From contig JAHHSC010000001.1 in NCBI GenBank assembly GCA_020025455.1, forward strand, positions 16,528 to 80,527: DNA of 64,000 nt, given 5' to 3'. This document shows positions 44,504 to 52,960 of the stretch, piece after piece. A model generated the notes under the pieces. It had not been told where the DNA came from. It worked only from the letters and a program-made list of their open reading frames with translations, and did no database searches. This DNA comes from Lawsonibacter sp. Its GTDB lineage: Bacteria; Bacillota; Clostridia; Oscillospirales; Oscillospiraceae. Position 1 is the stretch's first letter; each line of letters starts with the position of its first letter. Both the position numbers and the translations under genes were made by a program.

Positions 44504-45535
44504 ATGCACCTTTCTTTTCTTTCTTATCTGGCAGAGCTGTCCCGTTCTCCGGCTCTGACTCTGGTCACGCTGCTGACCATGTCCGTGGTGCTGGTAAATG
44601 GTTGGACCGACGCACCCAACGCCATTGCCGGCGCAGTGGTTACCGGGGCACTTCCCTTTCGCCGCGCCGTTCTGATGGCCGCGCTATGTAATTTTTTGGG
44701 GGTGCTGTGCGTCACTTCGGTGAATGCCTCCGTGGCGGAAACGATCTACTCCATCGCCTCCTTCCACGGTGGCCCAAAGGCTGCTCTTACCGCACTGTGC
44801 GCCGCTATGTGCGCCATTGTGCTGTGGGCGGCAGGGGCTTGGTATTTTGGCATTCCAACCAGCGAGGGGCACGCCCTGGTGGCCGGGATCTCCGGGGCCG
44901 CCATTGCATTGGAGGGGAGCTTCTCCTGTATCCGCCTTGACCAGTGGGGGAAGGTACTGCTCGGCCTGGTTTTATCCACGCTGGCGGGCTGTTGGGCGGG
45001 ATGGAAGAGTCAGCGGCTGTTTGCAAGAATTTCTGCCTCCCCCCGTTTCTTTCGGCTGCTGCAATTACCCGGAGCAGCCGGGGCGGCCTTTCTCCACGGG
45101 GCGCAGGACGGGCAGAAATTTCTCGGGGTTTTTCTGCTTGGTGCCGCTCTGGCCCAGGGACGGGCGGACGAGCAGACGTTCGTGATTCCGCTGTGGCTTA
45201 TGGTCTTATGTGCCGCCGGAATGGCGCTGGGCACCCTCATTGGCGGCAGACGCATCATCGACAAGGTTGGCCGGGATATGGTGTCGATCGGTCCAAGGGA
45301 GGGGGCCGCCGCAGACCTGGCCAGCTCCGCCTGCCTGCTGTGCGCCACGCTTTTGGGTCTGCCCGTATCCACCACCCACACAAAAACTTCTGCTCTGCTG
45401 GGGGTAGGCTGGGCTGGCGGTAAACCGGTGGATCGGTCGGTGGTCGGTCACATCGTTCTGGCCTGGATTCTCACCTTCCCAGGCTGTATGGTTCTGGGCT
45501 ACTGGTGCGCCAAGTTTTTCCTCACGCTTCTCTAA
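44504..45535 (+). CDS. pit: Inorganic phosphate transporter, PiT family
   Basis: Cation-coupled phosphate importer. NGWTDAPNAIAGAVVTGALP near residue 33 is the N-terminal PiT signature; the C-terminal repeat has LGLPVSTTHTKTSALLGVG. About 343 residues with ten or so hydrophobic segments. ATG chosen with GGAGGTG eight bases upstream. It starts 31 bases after dinB in the same direction; the connection may be only read-through. Confidence 0.88.
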   Translation: MHLSFLSYLAELSRSPALTLVTLLTMSVVLVNGWTDAPNAIAGAVVTGALPFRRAVLMAALCNFLGVLCVTSVNASVAETIYSIASFHGGPKAALTALCAAMCAIVLWAAGAWYFGIPTSEGHALVAGISGAAIALEGSFSCIRLDQWGKVLLGLVLSTLAGCWAGWKSQRLFARISASPRFFRLLQLPGAAGAAFLHGAQDGQKFLGVFLLGAALAQGRADEQTFVIPLWLMVLCAAGMALGTLIGGRRIIDKVGRDMVSIGPREGAAADLASSACLLCATLLGLPVSTTHTKTSALLGVGWAGGKPVDRSVVGHIVLAWILTFPGCMVLGYWCAKFFLTLL

Positions 45536-45557
45536 GCCGCCCTCGGGCGGCTTTTTT
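45535..45557 (+). terminator. Intrinsic terminator after pit
   Basis: GCCGCCC and GGGCGGC pair around a two-base loop and are followed by TTTTTT. Confidence 0.85.
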
Positions 45558-45654
45558 GCACCCTTTTTTCAATCCAACATAACTTAGGTTGGAAGCAGAC
45601 GCACAGGCGCCTTTCCGCGCCGCCGTACATTTTCGTAAGAAAGGAACATATATC

Positions 45655-46446
45655 GTGACACAAGCACTGATTTGGGCCTCCGCTGGCACCGGCTTCACCG
45701 CCTTGATGACCACACTGGGGGCCGCTATGGTTTTTCTTTTCCGCTCCAGGAGCTCCCCGGTTCTCCACCGGGTCATGCTGGGCTTTGCCGCCGGGGTCAT
45801 GATCGCGGCCAGTATGTGGTCCCTGCTTATCCCCGCCATTGAGAAGGCAGAAGAGATGGGGTTTATTGGCTGGCTTCCCGCCGCAGGAGGCTCCATCGTC
45901 GGTGTGGCTTTTCTGCTGGTTATGGACTATCTGCTGCCCAGATTCTGCCCGGAGACGTTCCACCTCAAGGCAGGTGAGACCTCTCGCCACCGCACCGCAC
46001 TGCTGGTGCTGGCCGTAACGCTGCACAACATCCCGGAGGGCATGGCGGTCGGGATCTCCTTCGCCCTGGCCGCGCAAAGCGGTGACCCCGGACTGTACAC
46101 GGCAGCCGCGGCTCTGGCCGTTGGCATCGGCATCCAGAACTTTCCGGAGGGCGCTGCCATTTCCCTGCCCCTGCGCCAGGAGGGCATGGGGCGTGGCAAG
46201 GCCTTCCTCATTGGGACTCTGTCCGGTCTTGTAGAACCGATTTTCGGGCTGCTCACGGTACTGGTAGTGGGCTCCATCCAGCCTCTCATGCCCTGGCTTC
46301 TCTCCTTTGCCGCCGGTGCGATGCTCTATGTGGTGGTGGAGGAATTGATCCCGGAGGCCAGTGCTTCCCAACGCAAACACACCGGAACAATGGGGGTCAT
46401 GGTCGGGTTTTTGGTGATGATGATTCTGGACGTGGCACTGGGCTAG
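45655..46446 (+). CDS. ZIP family metal transporter (GufA-like)
   Basis: About 263 residues with eight hydrophobic segments. The TM4 metal motif HNIPEGMAVGISFA and the TM5-like IQNFPEGAAISLPL match the ZIP signature, and VVEELIPEA matches the last helices. Substrate is likely zinc, iron or manganese. GTG start is chosen because AAAGGA is nine bases upstream; an earlier in-frame TTG adds 22 residues in the previous terminator region and has no ribosome binding site. A CCAAC...GGTTGG palindrome in the leader may be a regulatory site. Convergent with sigG, 1 base apart. Confidence 0.88.
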   Translation: MTQALIWASAGTGFTALMTTLGAAMVFLFRSRSSPVLHRVMLGFAAGVMIAASMWSLLIPAIEKAEEMGFIGWLPAAGGSIVGVAFLLVMDYLLPRFCPETFHLKAGETSRHRTALLVLAVTLHNIPEGMAVGISFALAAQSGDPGLYTAAAALAVGIGIQNFPEGAAISLPLRQEGMGRGKAFLIGTLSGLVEPIFGLLTVLVVGSIQPLMPWLLSFAAGAMLYVVVEELIPEASASQRKHTGTMGVMVGFLVMMILDVALG

Positions 46447-46447
46447 A

Positions 46448-47218
46448 TCACATCTCCTGCCGAAGCTGGTGCAGGGCACTTTTCTCCAGCCGGGACACCT
46501 GAGCCTGGGAAATTCCAATTTCAGCGGACACCTCCATCTGGGTCCTGCCCTGAAAAAAGCGCATGGTGAGGATCTTTTTCTCTCGCTGTGTCAGACGTTC
46601 CACCGCTTCCTTCAGTGCAATACGCTCCAGCCACTTCTCATCCGTATTTTTGGTGTCCTTCACCTGGTCCATCACGCACACCGTATCTCCGTTATCGGAG
46701 TACACAGGCTCGTAAAGGGAGACCGGTTCCAGAATGGCGTCCAGGGCAAATACCACATCCTCCCGCCGGATATCCAATATTTTAGCCACCTCATCAATGG
46801 TTGGCTCACGCTGGTGCTCGGACAGATAGGCCTCCTTGGCCTGAAGCACCTTATAGGCTGTGTCCCGCATGGAGCGAGACACACGGATCGTACTATTATC
46901 GCGAAGGTAGCGTCGGATCTCACCCACAATCATCGGTACACCGTAAGTGGAAAACTTCACATCCATGGTCGTGTCAAAATTGTCTATGGCTTTAATCAGG
47001 CCGATGCACCCAACCTGAAACAAATCGTCCGCGTTCTCCCCCCGGTTGGAAAACCGCTGGATTACAGACAGAACCAGACGGAGATTGCCTTCGATCAGCT
47101 GTTCCCGTGCCTTCTTGTCTCCCTCCCTGGCTCGGAGCAGCAGCGCACGCGTCTCATCACTCTTCAAGACCTTCAGTTTTGAGGTGTTGACCCCGCATAT
47201 CTCAACTTTATGCTGCAT
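46448..47218 (-). CDS. sigG: Sporulation sigma factor SigG
   Basis: Late forespore sigma factor. KVEICGVNTSKLKVLK at the N-terminus is diagnostic of SigG. Region 2 shows GNLRLVLSVIQRFSNRGENADDLFQVGCIGLIKAIDNFD; region 4 is LTQREKKILTMRFFQGRTQMEVSAEIGISQAQVSRLEKSAL. About 256 residues. ATG with AGGAGG at ten bases; a TTG three codons earlier is not needed. Unlike in Bacillus, sigE and spoIIGA are not beside it; the upstream gene is DUF523. The leader is highly structured (see the separate entry). Confidence 0.97.
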   Translation of the reverse strand: MQHKVEICGVNTSKLKVLKSDETRALLLRAREGDKKAREQLIEGNLRLVLSVIQRFSNRGENADDLFQVGCIGLIKAIDNFDTTMDVKFSTYGVPMIVGEIRRYLRDNSTIRVSRSMRDTAYKVLQAKEAYLSEHQREPTIDEVAKILDIRREDVVFALDAILEPVSLYEPVYSDNGDTVCVMDQVKDTKNTDEKWLERIALKEAVERLTQREKKILTMRFFQGRTQMEVSAEIGISQAQVSRLEKSALHQLRQEM

Positions 47219-47225
47219 CAAAAGC

Positions 47226-47280
47226 AAACCTCCTGCCTCGTCAGATACTGTAAGTTCAGTATCCCCCGGGCAGGAGGTTT
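47226..47280 (-). promoter_or_regulatory. Nested inverted repeat that buries the sigG ribosome binding site
   Basis: 47226-47237 and 47269-47280 are perfect 12-base inverted repeats (AAACCTCCTGCC with GGCAGGAGGTTT), and inside them GATACTG (47244-47250) pairs with CAGTATC (47257-47263). On the sigG-sense strand, the inner copy of AGGAGG used as ribosome binding site lies in the 3' arm. In any transcript that starts upstream of 47280 the site would be base-paired. Confidence 0.75.
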
Positions 47281-47285
47281 CATAC
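47258..47285 (-). promoter_or_regulatory. Sigma-F-like promoter of sigG inside the hairpin
   Basis: GGGGATACT fits the forespore sigma-F -10 form GGNRANANT at every position. GTATG lies 14 bases upstream as a possible -35 (consensus about GYWTA, 15-16 bases). A start about 7 bases downstream would give a message lacking the 5' arm of the hairpin. The spacing is short, so this is tentative. Confidence 0.45.
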
Positions 47286-47336
47286 TGCGAAGCCGCAGCT
47301 ATATTTTATTCCGCAGACTGTTTCAAGCGAATTTGC

Positions 47337-47768
47337 TTACAAATCACCCAGGTGGTCCTCGTCCACCACATGGATCCCGGCCTGGGTCAGCAGACGGGCG
47401 GCAACGCCCTGTCCTGGGATGAGGATTCTGGAAAAGCTGCCATCATACACCTGCGTGCTGCCGCAGGAAGGGGATTTTGCCTTTAAAACAGCGGCCTGGC
47501 AGCCTTCCCGCTGCGCCGTTTCCAGGGCCAGCTCCGCACCTCTGCGGTACTGGGCGGACACGTCCTCTCCGGCCTGATTGAACACGCTGCCATCCGGCTG
47601 GATCTCAGCCGGAGCGCGCGGCGTGGGCAGGCCCCCATCCACCTCGGGACAGACCGGGATCAAGGTGTGACCCGCCTCCCGCAGGAGACGGGCCGCTTCG
47701 GAGGGTACGCTCCTCCCATCATAGCGGCAGGGCTCCCCTAAAAGACAGCGACTGATCAAAATTTTCAT
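47337..47768 (-). CDS. DUF523 domain-containing protein
   Basis: 143-residue DUF523 protein with ISRCLLGEPCRYDGRS at the start, VCPEVDGGLPTPRAPAE near 40 and KAKSPSCGSTQVYDG near 95. The Cys residues in these motifs suggest a metal site. The biochemical function is not established. It starts 24 bases after the ireB terminator; no sharp ribosome binding site besides GGATG-like sequence. Lies upstream of sigG in the same direction. Confidence 0.85.
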   Translation of the reverse strand: MKILISRCLLGEPCRYDGRSVPSEAARLLREAGHTLIPVCPEVDGGLPTPRAPAEIQPDGSVFNQAGEDVSAQYRRGAELALETAQREGCQAAVLKAKSPSCGSTQVYDGSFSRILIPGQGVAARLLTQAGIHVVDEDHLGDL

Positions 47769-47792
47769 TTCGGCATCCTTTTCGCCAAACGT

Positions 47793-47822
47793 AAAAAGTA
47801 CCCAGCGCTATGCACTGGGTAC
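47793..47822 (-). terminator. Intrinsic terminator after ireB
   Basis: GTACCCAG and CTGGGTAC pair over 8 bp around a 9-base loop and are followed by TTTTT on the minus strand. Confidence 0.75.
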
Positions 47823-47831
47823 CAATTTCGT

Positions 47832-48083
47832 TCAGTGGGTCAAGTAGTATTTCACCAACGTCTGCAGCAGCTCGTCCCGGTCCACCTTGCGGATCAGAGC
47901 GCGGGCGTTGTGATGATTGGTGATATAGGTGGGGTCCTCAGACAGAATATAACCGACAATCTGGTTAATCGGGTTATAGCCTTTCTCCTGAAGCGCCTGA
48001 TAGACCGTGGAAAGGATCGACTTGATCTCTAAATCACGCTGATCTCCCAGACTGAACTTACGAGTAAAATCTAATTCTTCCAT
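47832..48083 (-). CDS. ireB: IreB family regulatory phosphoprotein (UPF0297)
   Basis: 83 residues matching YrzL/IreB, a substrate of the PASTA kinase IreK in enterococci, where it lowers cephalosporin resistance. [41 protein letters not shown] is characteristic. AGGAGG lies upstream. In most Firmicutes ireB precedes ruvX (yrqF/yrrK) and a DUF1292 gene; here it is followed by a terminator, so that operon is broken up. A promoter sits just upstream. Confidence 0.93.
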   Translation of the reverse strand: MEELDFTRKFSLGDQRDLEIKSILSTVYQALQEKGYNPINQIVGYILSEDPTYITNHHNARALIRKVDRDELLQTLVKYYLTH

Positions 48084-48126
48084 GAGAACACCTCCTACGA
48101 GTCGATGGAATTACTAGCTGTTTTTC

Positions 48127-48155
48127 AGTTTACCCTAAAAGCGGATTTCTGTAAA
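48127..48155 (-). promoter_or_regulatory. Promoter of ireB
   Basis: TTTACA and TAAACT, 17 bases apart on the minus strand, about 44 bases before the ATG. Confidence 0.5.
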
Positions 48156-48198
48156 GAGGGTTTACGCAAATGAAACAGAAATGAAATCATTCCCCTCG

Positions 48199-51081
48199 TT
48201 ACAGGGTGTCCTCCTGGTTTTGGTCCAGAGGTTCGTCCATATCAAAGGGGGGCGTATCCTCCTGGAAGTCCGGCTGCGGGACTGCTTCCGCTGTGGGGGC
48301 GGGCGCGGGAGCCGCAGGAGCCTCAGAGACAATGCCCTGTCGGTACTTCATCTCCTGCCACTGCTCCTTGGTAATCATCAGCTGGCGGGGCTTGCTGCCC
48401 TCGAAGGGGCCGACAATGCCCTTCTCCTCCAGCTGGTCTACCAGGCGGGCGGCGCGGGCATAGCCCAGCTTCAGGCGGCGCTGCAGCATGGAAACCGATG
48501 CCTGCCCGGTTTCCACTACAACCTCAGCGGCGGCGTCGATCAGCTCGTCGTACTCGTTGTCCACATCATCGGGGGCCGAACCGCCGACACCACGGTTTCC
48601 TTTCTCCTTCTCGGCCACATGCTGCTCGATCTCCTGCATGACACTGTCGTCATACTGGGCGGTGCCGCTCTGCTTGACAAAGTCCACCACGGCGGCCACC
48701 TCCTGGTCGGTAATCAGGCAGCCCTGAACACGGGTGGGCTTACCGGCACCAAGCGGGAAATACAGCATGTCTCCGCGTCCCACCAGCTTTTCAGCGCCGG
48801 TTATATCCAGAATAATACGGGATTCCAGACTGGACGCCACCGCAAACGCAATTCGGCTTGGGATGTTGGCCTTCATCAGACCGGTAATGACGTCCGCAGA
48901 AGGACGCTGGGTGGCGATGATCAGATGCATACCGGAAGCACGGCCCATCTGGGCCACACGGCAGATGGATTCTTCCACCTCTTTGGCGGCCACCAACATC
49001 AGGTCGGCCAGCTCGTCAATGATGACCACAACCTGGGGCATTTTCTCCATGCCCTCAGTCCGGGCCGCCTTGGCGTTATAAGAGGCCAGGTCGCGCACCC
49101 CCACCTCAGAGAAGGCACGGTAGCGCTTCATCATCTCGTTGACCGTCCATTGCAGCGCGCCGGCCGCCTTCTTGGGGTCGGTGACCACCGGGATCAGCAG
49201 ATGGGGAATCCCGTTGTAGATACCAAGCTCCACCATCTTGGGGTCCACCATGATAAGACGGACTTCCTCGGGCGTAGCCTTATAGAGCAGTGAGATAATT
49301 AGGGAGTTGGTACACACCGACTTACCAGAACCGGTCGTACCGGCAATCAGCAGATGGGGCATCTTGGCGATATTGCCCACAATGGGGTTTCCGCCGATGT
49401 CCTTGCCTACGGCAAAGGAAACCTTGGACTTGCTGTCGGTGAATGCCTTGGAGCCGATCACGTTATGGATATTGACCGGGGACACCAGCTTATTGGGTAC
49501 CTCGATGCCCACCATCGAGATACGGTCCGGAATCGGTGCGATACGCACACCGGTGGCACCCAGAGCCAGCGCGATATCATCAGACAGATTGGTGAGCTTG
49601 TTGAGCCGGACGCCCTGGTCCAGCTCCAGCTCGTATCGGGTGACAGAGGGGCCTCGGGTCACATCTACGATGTTGGCATCGATGCCGAAGGAGTGGATGG
49701 TGTCCGACAGGCGCTGACGATTTGCATTCAGCTCTGCCAGCGCCTCTCCCCCAATCTCTCCGGAGCCTTCATTCAGAAGGGACAGCGGCGGATATTGGTA
49801 GGCCGCTCCCTCCTGCGTCATGGTCTTTTCGATGTCCTGCGTCACCTGGGCCGCTGCCTCCTCGGTCTCCCTGCGTGTCACCTTGGCCATTTCAGGTTTC
49901 TGGATTACAGGTGTCTCGACGGTGGGTGCCACAGGAACGGCAGAAACAGGCTGTGTGGGGGCGGCCGCCTGTGCAAAGACGGGTTCGGCAGGCTCCACAG
50001 CCGCGCGGGCCACAGGAGCCGACGCGGCCGCCGCGGCTCCGGTCGGTTTGGGCGCGGGGACCGGTTCATAGTCGGGTTCTGGTGCTGGTGCCGGCTCGGA
50101 CGCAAATACCGGCTGGGGTGCAGGGGGCACTTCCGGCTTAGGCGGCTCAGGCTGAGGCACAGGCTCGGAAGCGGGTTCCGATGCCGGCTCAGGCGCATCC
50201 GTCCGGGCAGCACGCGCTCGAAGAAGCTGGTCTGGAGCGGGCACGCGGGACTTTCGATTGAAGAAACTGCGCTTCTTTTCGGGTACAGGTTCCGGTTTTG
50301 GGTCGCTGTAAGTCCCGACAGCATCATCCATGGGAATGTCAATATCAGCCAGACGGGGCTGGGTGCGGGAAACAGGCTCCGCAGGAGCAGGGGCTGCCTC
50401 GCGTCTCTCTTTTCTGGGGCGGGGTGCAGGATAATCCTCCGGCTCATACTCGTAGTGGGGCCGGTTGAAGATCCAATCAGCCACATCCACCAGCGAGCGG
50501 TCAAACGCGGCCAGGCCCAGCATAATGGCCGCCATGGCAAACACGATGGTTGAGCCCAGACGGGTAAAAAGCGCCACGCAGATCTGACCCAGAATGCCGC
50601 CTACCACACCGCCAGAGCGAAGCAATTCTCCGCTGTCCAGCAGCGTTTTTACCATGGCCCTATCCCATGGCAGCAGTTCAGCCACCACACCATGGACCAT
50701 GCAGGAGATGGCCAGCGGGAACAGCAGGGCACAGGTAACGCGCACGGCCACCGGTCGGCCCCGGTGAAAGGCCAAAATGACCGAAGTCAGCAGCAGTGCC
50801 GGGGACATCAACCAAAACCCGTAGCCGATCAGACCCTTGAGCAGTCCGCAGAAAAAGTCGATAAAGATGGCCTCCATATTGAAATACCCGAAGGAAACAA
50901 AGATGGACAGCAGCAGACAGACAATTGCCCCCACTTCCCGCCGATAAGGTCTGTGGGCAGCCGGTGCAGACGTTGTCTTTGTTGCCCGGGTTCCGCTCTT
51001 CGGTTTTGAGCTGGCAGAGGCCGTGCGTCTCCCGCCGGATGCGGTCCGGCCGCCGCCGCTCTTTTTGCTTGTGGTTGCCAT
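48199..51081 (-). CDS. ftsK: DNA translocase FtsK/SpoIIIE
   Basis: Hexameric ATP-driven DNA pump at the septum, also needed for moving the chromosome into the forespore. Order: a Lys/Ser/Gly-rich N-terminus (1-40), four membrane segments (about 55-200), a long Pro/Ala/Glu linker (about 215-420), then the RecA-like motor with Walker A AGTTGSGKSVCTNSLI near residue 590 and the VVVIIDELADLML Walker B. The C-terminal gamma winged helix (SVSMLQRRLKLGYARAARLVD) binds polar sequence motifs. 960 residues. Downstream of tepA and uppP. Confidence 0.95.
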   Translation of the reverse strand: MATTSKKSGGGRTASGGRRTASASSKPKSGTRATKTTSAPAAHRPYRREVGAIVCLLLSIFVSFGYFNMEAIFIDFFCGLLKGLIGYGFWLMSPALLLTSVILAFHRGRPVAVRVTCALLFPLAISCMVHGVVAELLPWDRAMVKTLLDSGELLRSGGVVGGILGQICVALFTRLGSTIVFAMAAIMLGLAAFDRSLVDVADWIFNRPHYEYEPEDYPAPRPRKERREAAPAPAEPVSRTQPRLADIDIPMDDAVGTYSDPKPEPVPEKKRSFFNRKSRVPAPDQLLRARAARTDAPEPASEPASEPVPQPEPPKPEVPPAPQPVFASEPAPAPEPDYEPVPAPKPTGAAAAASAPVARAAVEPAEPVFAQAAAPTQPVSAVPVAPTVETPVIQKPEMAKVTRRETEEAAAQVTQDIEKTMTQEGAAYQYPPLSLLNEGSGEIGGEALAELNANRQRLSDTIHSFGIDANIVDVTRGPSVTRYELELDQGVRLNKLTNLSDDIALALGATGVRIAPIPDRISMVGIEVPNKLVSPVNIHNVIGSKAFTDSKSKVSFAVGKDIGGNPIVGNIAKMPHLLIAGTTGSGKSVCTNSLIISLLYKATPEEVRLIMVDPKMVELGIYNGIPHLLIPVVTDPKKAAGALQWTVNEMMKRYRAFSEVGVRDLASYNAKAARTEGMEKMPQVVVIIDELADLMLVAAKEVEESICRVAQMGRASGMHLIIATQRPSADVITGLMKANIPSRIAFAVASSLESRIILDITGAEKLVGRGDMLYFPLGAGKPTRVQGCLITDQEVAAVVDFVKQSGTAQYDDSVMQEIEQHVAEKEKGNRGVGGSAPDDVDNEYDELIDAAAEVVVETGQASVSMLQRRLKLGYARAARLVDQLEEKGIVGPFEGSKPRQLMITKEQWQEMKYRQGIVSEAPAAPAPAPTAEAVPQPDFQEDTPPFDMDEPLDQNQEDTL

Positions 51082-51125
51082 GTAATCGTTCCTTTCCCAT
51101 GGAAATCTGGGGTATGTCTAAGTGC

Positions 51126-51148
51126 CGAAAGCCGCCTGTATGGGCGGC
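51126..51148 (-). terminator. Weak hairpin between uppP and ftsK
   Basis: GCCGCC and GGCGGC pair around a 6-base loop, with only TTT following on the minus strand. May attenuate transcription into ftsK. Confidence 0.4.
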
Positions 51149-51169
51149 ATCGGGACCGTGAAGTTAAAC

Positions 51170-52006
51170 TCAGTGGATGAAGCGCAGAAGCACCATGGAC
51201 AACAGGCCGGCACCCCAGCAATAGTAGGCAAAGGCACCGAACTTGCCCTTCGAGGCCAGCAGGTTGACCAGCTTTATGGAGAAATAACCCACCACACCGG
51301 CGATGACCATGCCCATTATGTACTTCGGCAGCAGCTCTGCGGGGATGGCCGCTCCCTCCAGCACCGTCTTGATCACCTTCAGCAGGGTCGCGCCCAGCAC
51401 AGCAGGCAGGGACATCAAGAAGGAGAACCGCACCGCAAACTGGCGGTCCAGACCCAGTGCCATGCCGGCAGCGATGGTGCAGCCGGAACGGGACAGGCCG
51501 GGAACGGTGGCGCAGCCCTGCGCTACACCAACCAGCAGCGCATCGGTCAGCGTGGTGTTCCGGGCGTTCTTATGGCCTTTGGCCATGCGGTCAGAGACGA
51601 ACAGGAGCAGGCCGGTGACCAGCAGAGCACAGCACACAAACATGGGGTTGTGGCCCAGCGCCTCCACCTTGCTCTCGATGGGCAGAATCACAAACAGAGG
51701 CAGGGTGGCCACGATGACCAGCAAAACCAGGCGGCGCTCCTCCGGCGGGGTCCCCTTGGATGGGTGCCGGGAGCACATATCCCCGATCCCGCGGAAGAAC
51801 TCTACGATCATACCAACCACATCGTGCCAATAGTAGATGCACACGGCCAGCAAAGTCGCAAAGTGGAGCAAAATATTGAAGAGGTTATCAGGCTCCGGCA
51901 TACCGAAAAAGTGCTGGAGCAGCGTCAGGTGGCCGGAGCTTGAGATGGGCAGAAACTCGGCCACGCCCTGGACAAGACCCAGGGCAGCAGATTGCAGATA
52001 GGTCAA
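51170..52006 (-). CDS. uppP: Undecaprenyl-diphosphatase UppP (BacA)
   Basis: Membrane phosphatase that recycles C55-PP. EFLPISSSGHL near residue 18 and PGLSRSGCTIAAGM near 165 are the two BacA signatures (catalytic Glu and Arg/His). About 279 residues with eight hydrophobic segments. TTG start at MTYLQSAALG, with GGAGG eight bases upstream; an upstream TTG lies inside that ribosome binding site. Placed between tepA and ftsK. Confidence 0.95.
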   Translation of the reverse strand: MTYLQSAALGLVQGVAEFLPISSSGHLTLLQHFFGMPEPDNLFNILLHFATLLAVCIYYWHDVVGMIVEFFRGIGDMCSRHPSKGTPPEERRLVLLVIVATLPLFVILPIESKVEALGHNPMFVCCALLVTGLLLFVSDRMAKGHKNARNTTLTDALLVGVAQGCATVPGLSRSGCTIAAGMALGLDRQFAVRFSFLMSLPAVLGATLLKVIKTVLEGAAIPAELLPKYIMGMVIAGVVGYFSIKLVNLLASKGKFGAFAYYCWGAGLLSMVLLRFIH

Positions 52007-52109
52007 AATATGTACCTCCAATTTTTAGAAATCAACAATGTCACTCATATAATATTAGCACAAATGTCCGAATAATTCCAGTCTTTTTCTGCCTATGTAC
52101 CCGCCACGT

Positions 52110-52832
52110 TCAGGCGGGGTCCATACCCTTTTTCCCGTTTCGTTCTGCAATCATCCGGTAGAGACAGTCCAGCGCATCGCTGAGACCGCCGATCCGGTCA
52201 ATAAGCCCAAGCTCCACCGCCTCCTCCCCATAGATCACACTTCCCACATCTGCGGCCAGCTCACCTGTTTGCATCATAAGCTTTGTAAAGGCTTCTCGCT
52301 TCACATTGCTGTTTGAGGTCACAAACCGAAGAATCCGGTCTTGGATGCGTTCAAAGTAGTAAAAGGTCTGTGGTACTCCGATAACCAGGCCGTTAAGTCG
52401 AACCGGGTGGATCGTCATGGCGCCAGACGGGGCAATAAAAGAGCACTTGGCCGATACAGCCAGCGGCACGCCGATGGAGTGGCTGCCGCCCAACACCAGG
52501 GAGACCGTCGGTTTGGACATGGAGGCAATCAGCTCCGATATGGCAAGGCCCGCCTCCACATCTCCCCCCGCATTGTTCAGCAGGACAAGCAGACCATCGA
52601 TCTGCTCGCTCCCTTCCACAGCAGCCAGCAGGGGCAGCACATGTTCGTATTTGGTGGTTTTGACGCTGGCCGGCAGCAGCTGGTGCCCCTCGATCTGGCC
52701 CACCACCGTGAGCACATAGATGGTCCCACGCTCCGTCCGCAGCAGTGAAGAGCCCAGGTCGATAATCGGCTGGAGGGTTCCCCCCTCCTCTCCCCCACTC
52801 TCCTGGTGGGGTTCCATAGGTTCCTGCTCCAT
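52110..52832 (-). CDS. tepA: TepA/YmfB-like Clp-fold serine protease
   Basis: 240 residues. ClpP-like (crotonase) fold with NNAGGDVEAGLAI as oxyanion loop, LGGSHSIGVPLA with the candidate nucleophile Ser, and MTIHPVRLNG with the His. No AAA+ partner domain. Bacillus TepA (translocation-enhancing protein) sits next to spoIIIE, as here upstream of uppP-ftsK, supporting the assignment. In Bacillus related proteins affect germination and secretion. GGAGGG lies five bases before the ATG. Confidence 0.85.
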   Translation of the reverse strand: MEQEPMEPHQESGGEEGGTLQPIIDLGSSLLRTERGTIYVLTVVGQIEGHQLLPASVKTTKYEHVLPLLAAVEGSEQIDGLLVLLNNAGGDVEAGLAISELIASMSKPTVSLVLGGSHSIGVPLAVSAKCSFIAPSGAMTIHPVRLNGLVIGVPQTFYYFERIQDRILRFVTSNSNVKREAFTKLMMQTGELAADVGSVIYGEEAVELGLIDRIGGLSDALDCLYRMIAERNGKKGMDPA

Positions 52833-52903
52833 ACAATCCCTCCTCGCATACCTCTAGGCTGTGCAGAAAAGGGAATTTTTACTCACCGGACAGGCAAAGA
52901 ACA

Positions 52904-52938
52904 CCTCTCCATAGTCGAAGCGGACGACTATGGAGAGG
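52904..52938 (-). terminator. Strong hairpin after the M18 aminopeptidase gene
   Basis: A 14-bp perfect stem, CCTCTCCATAGTCG with CGACTATGGAGAGG, and a 7-base loop. The tail is T-rich but broken (TGTTCTTT). Confidence 0.65.
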
Positions 52939-52960
52939 GGTGATACCAAACTAAAAAACG

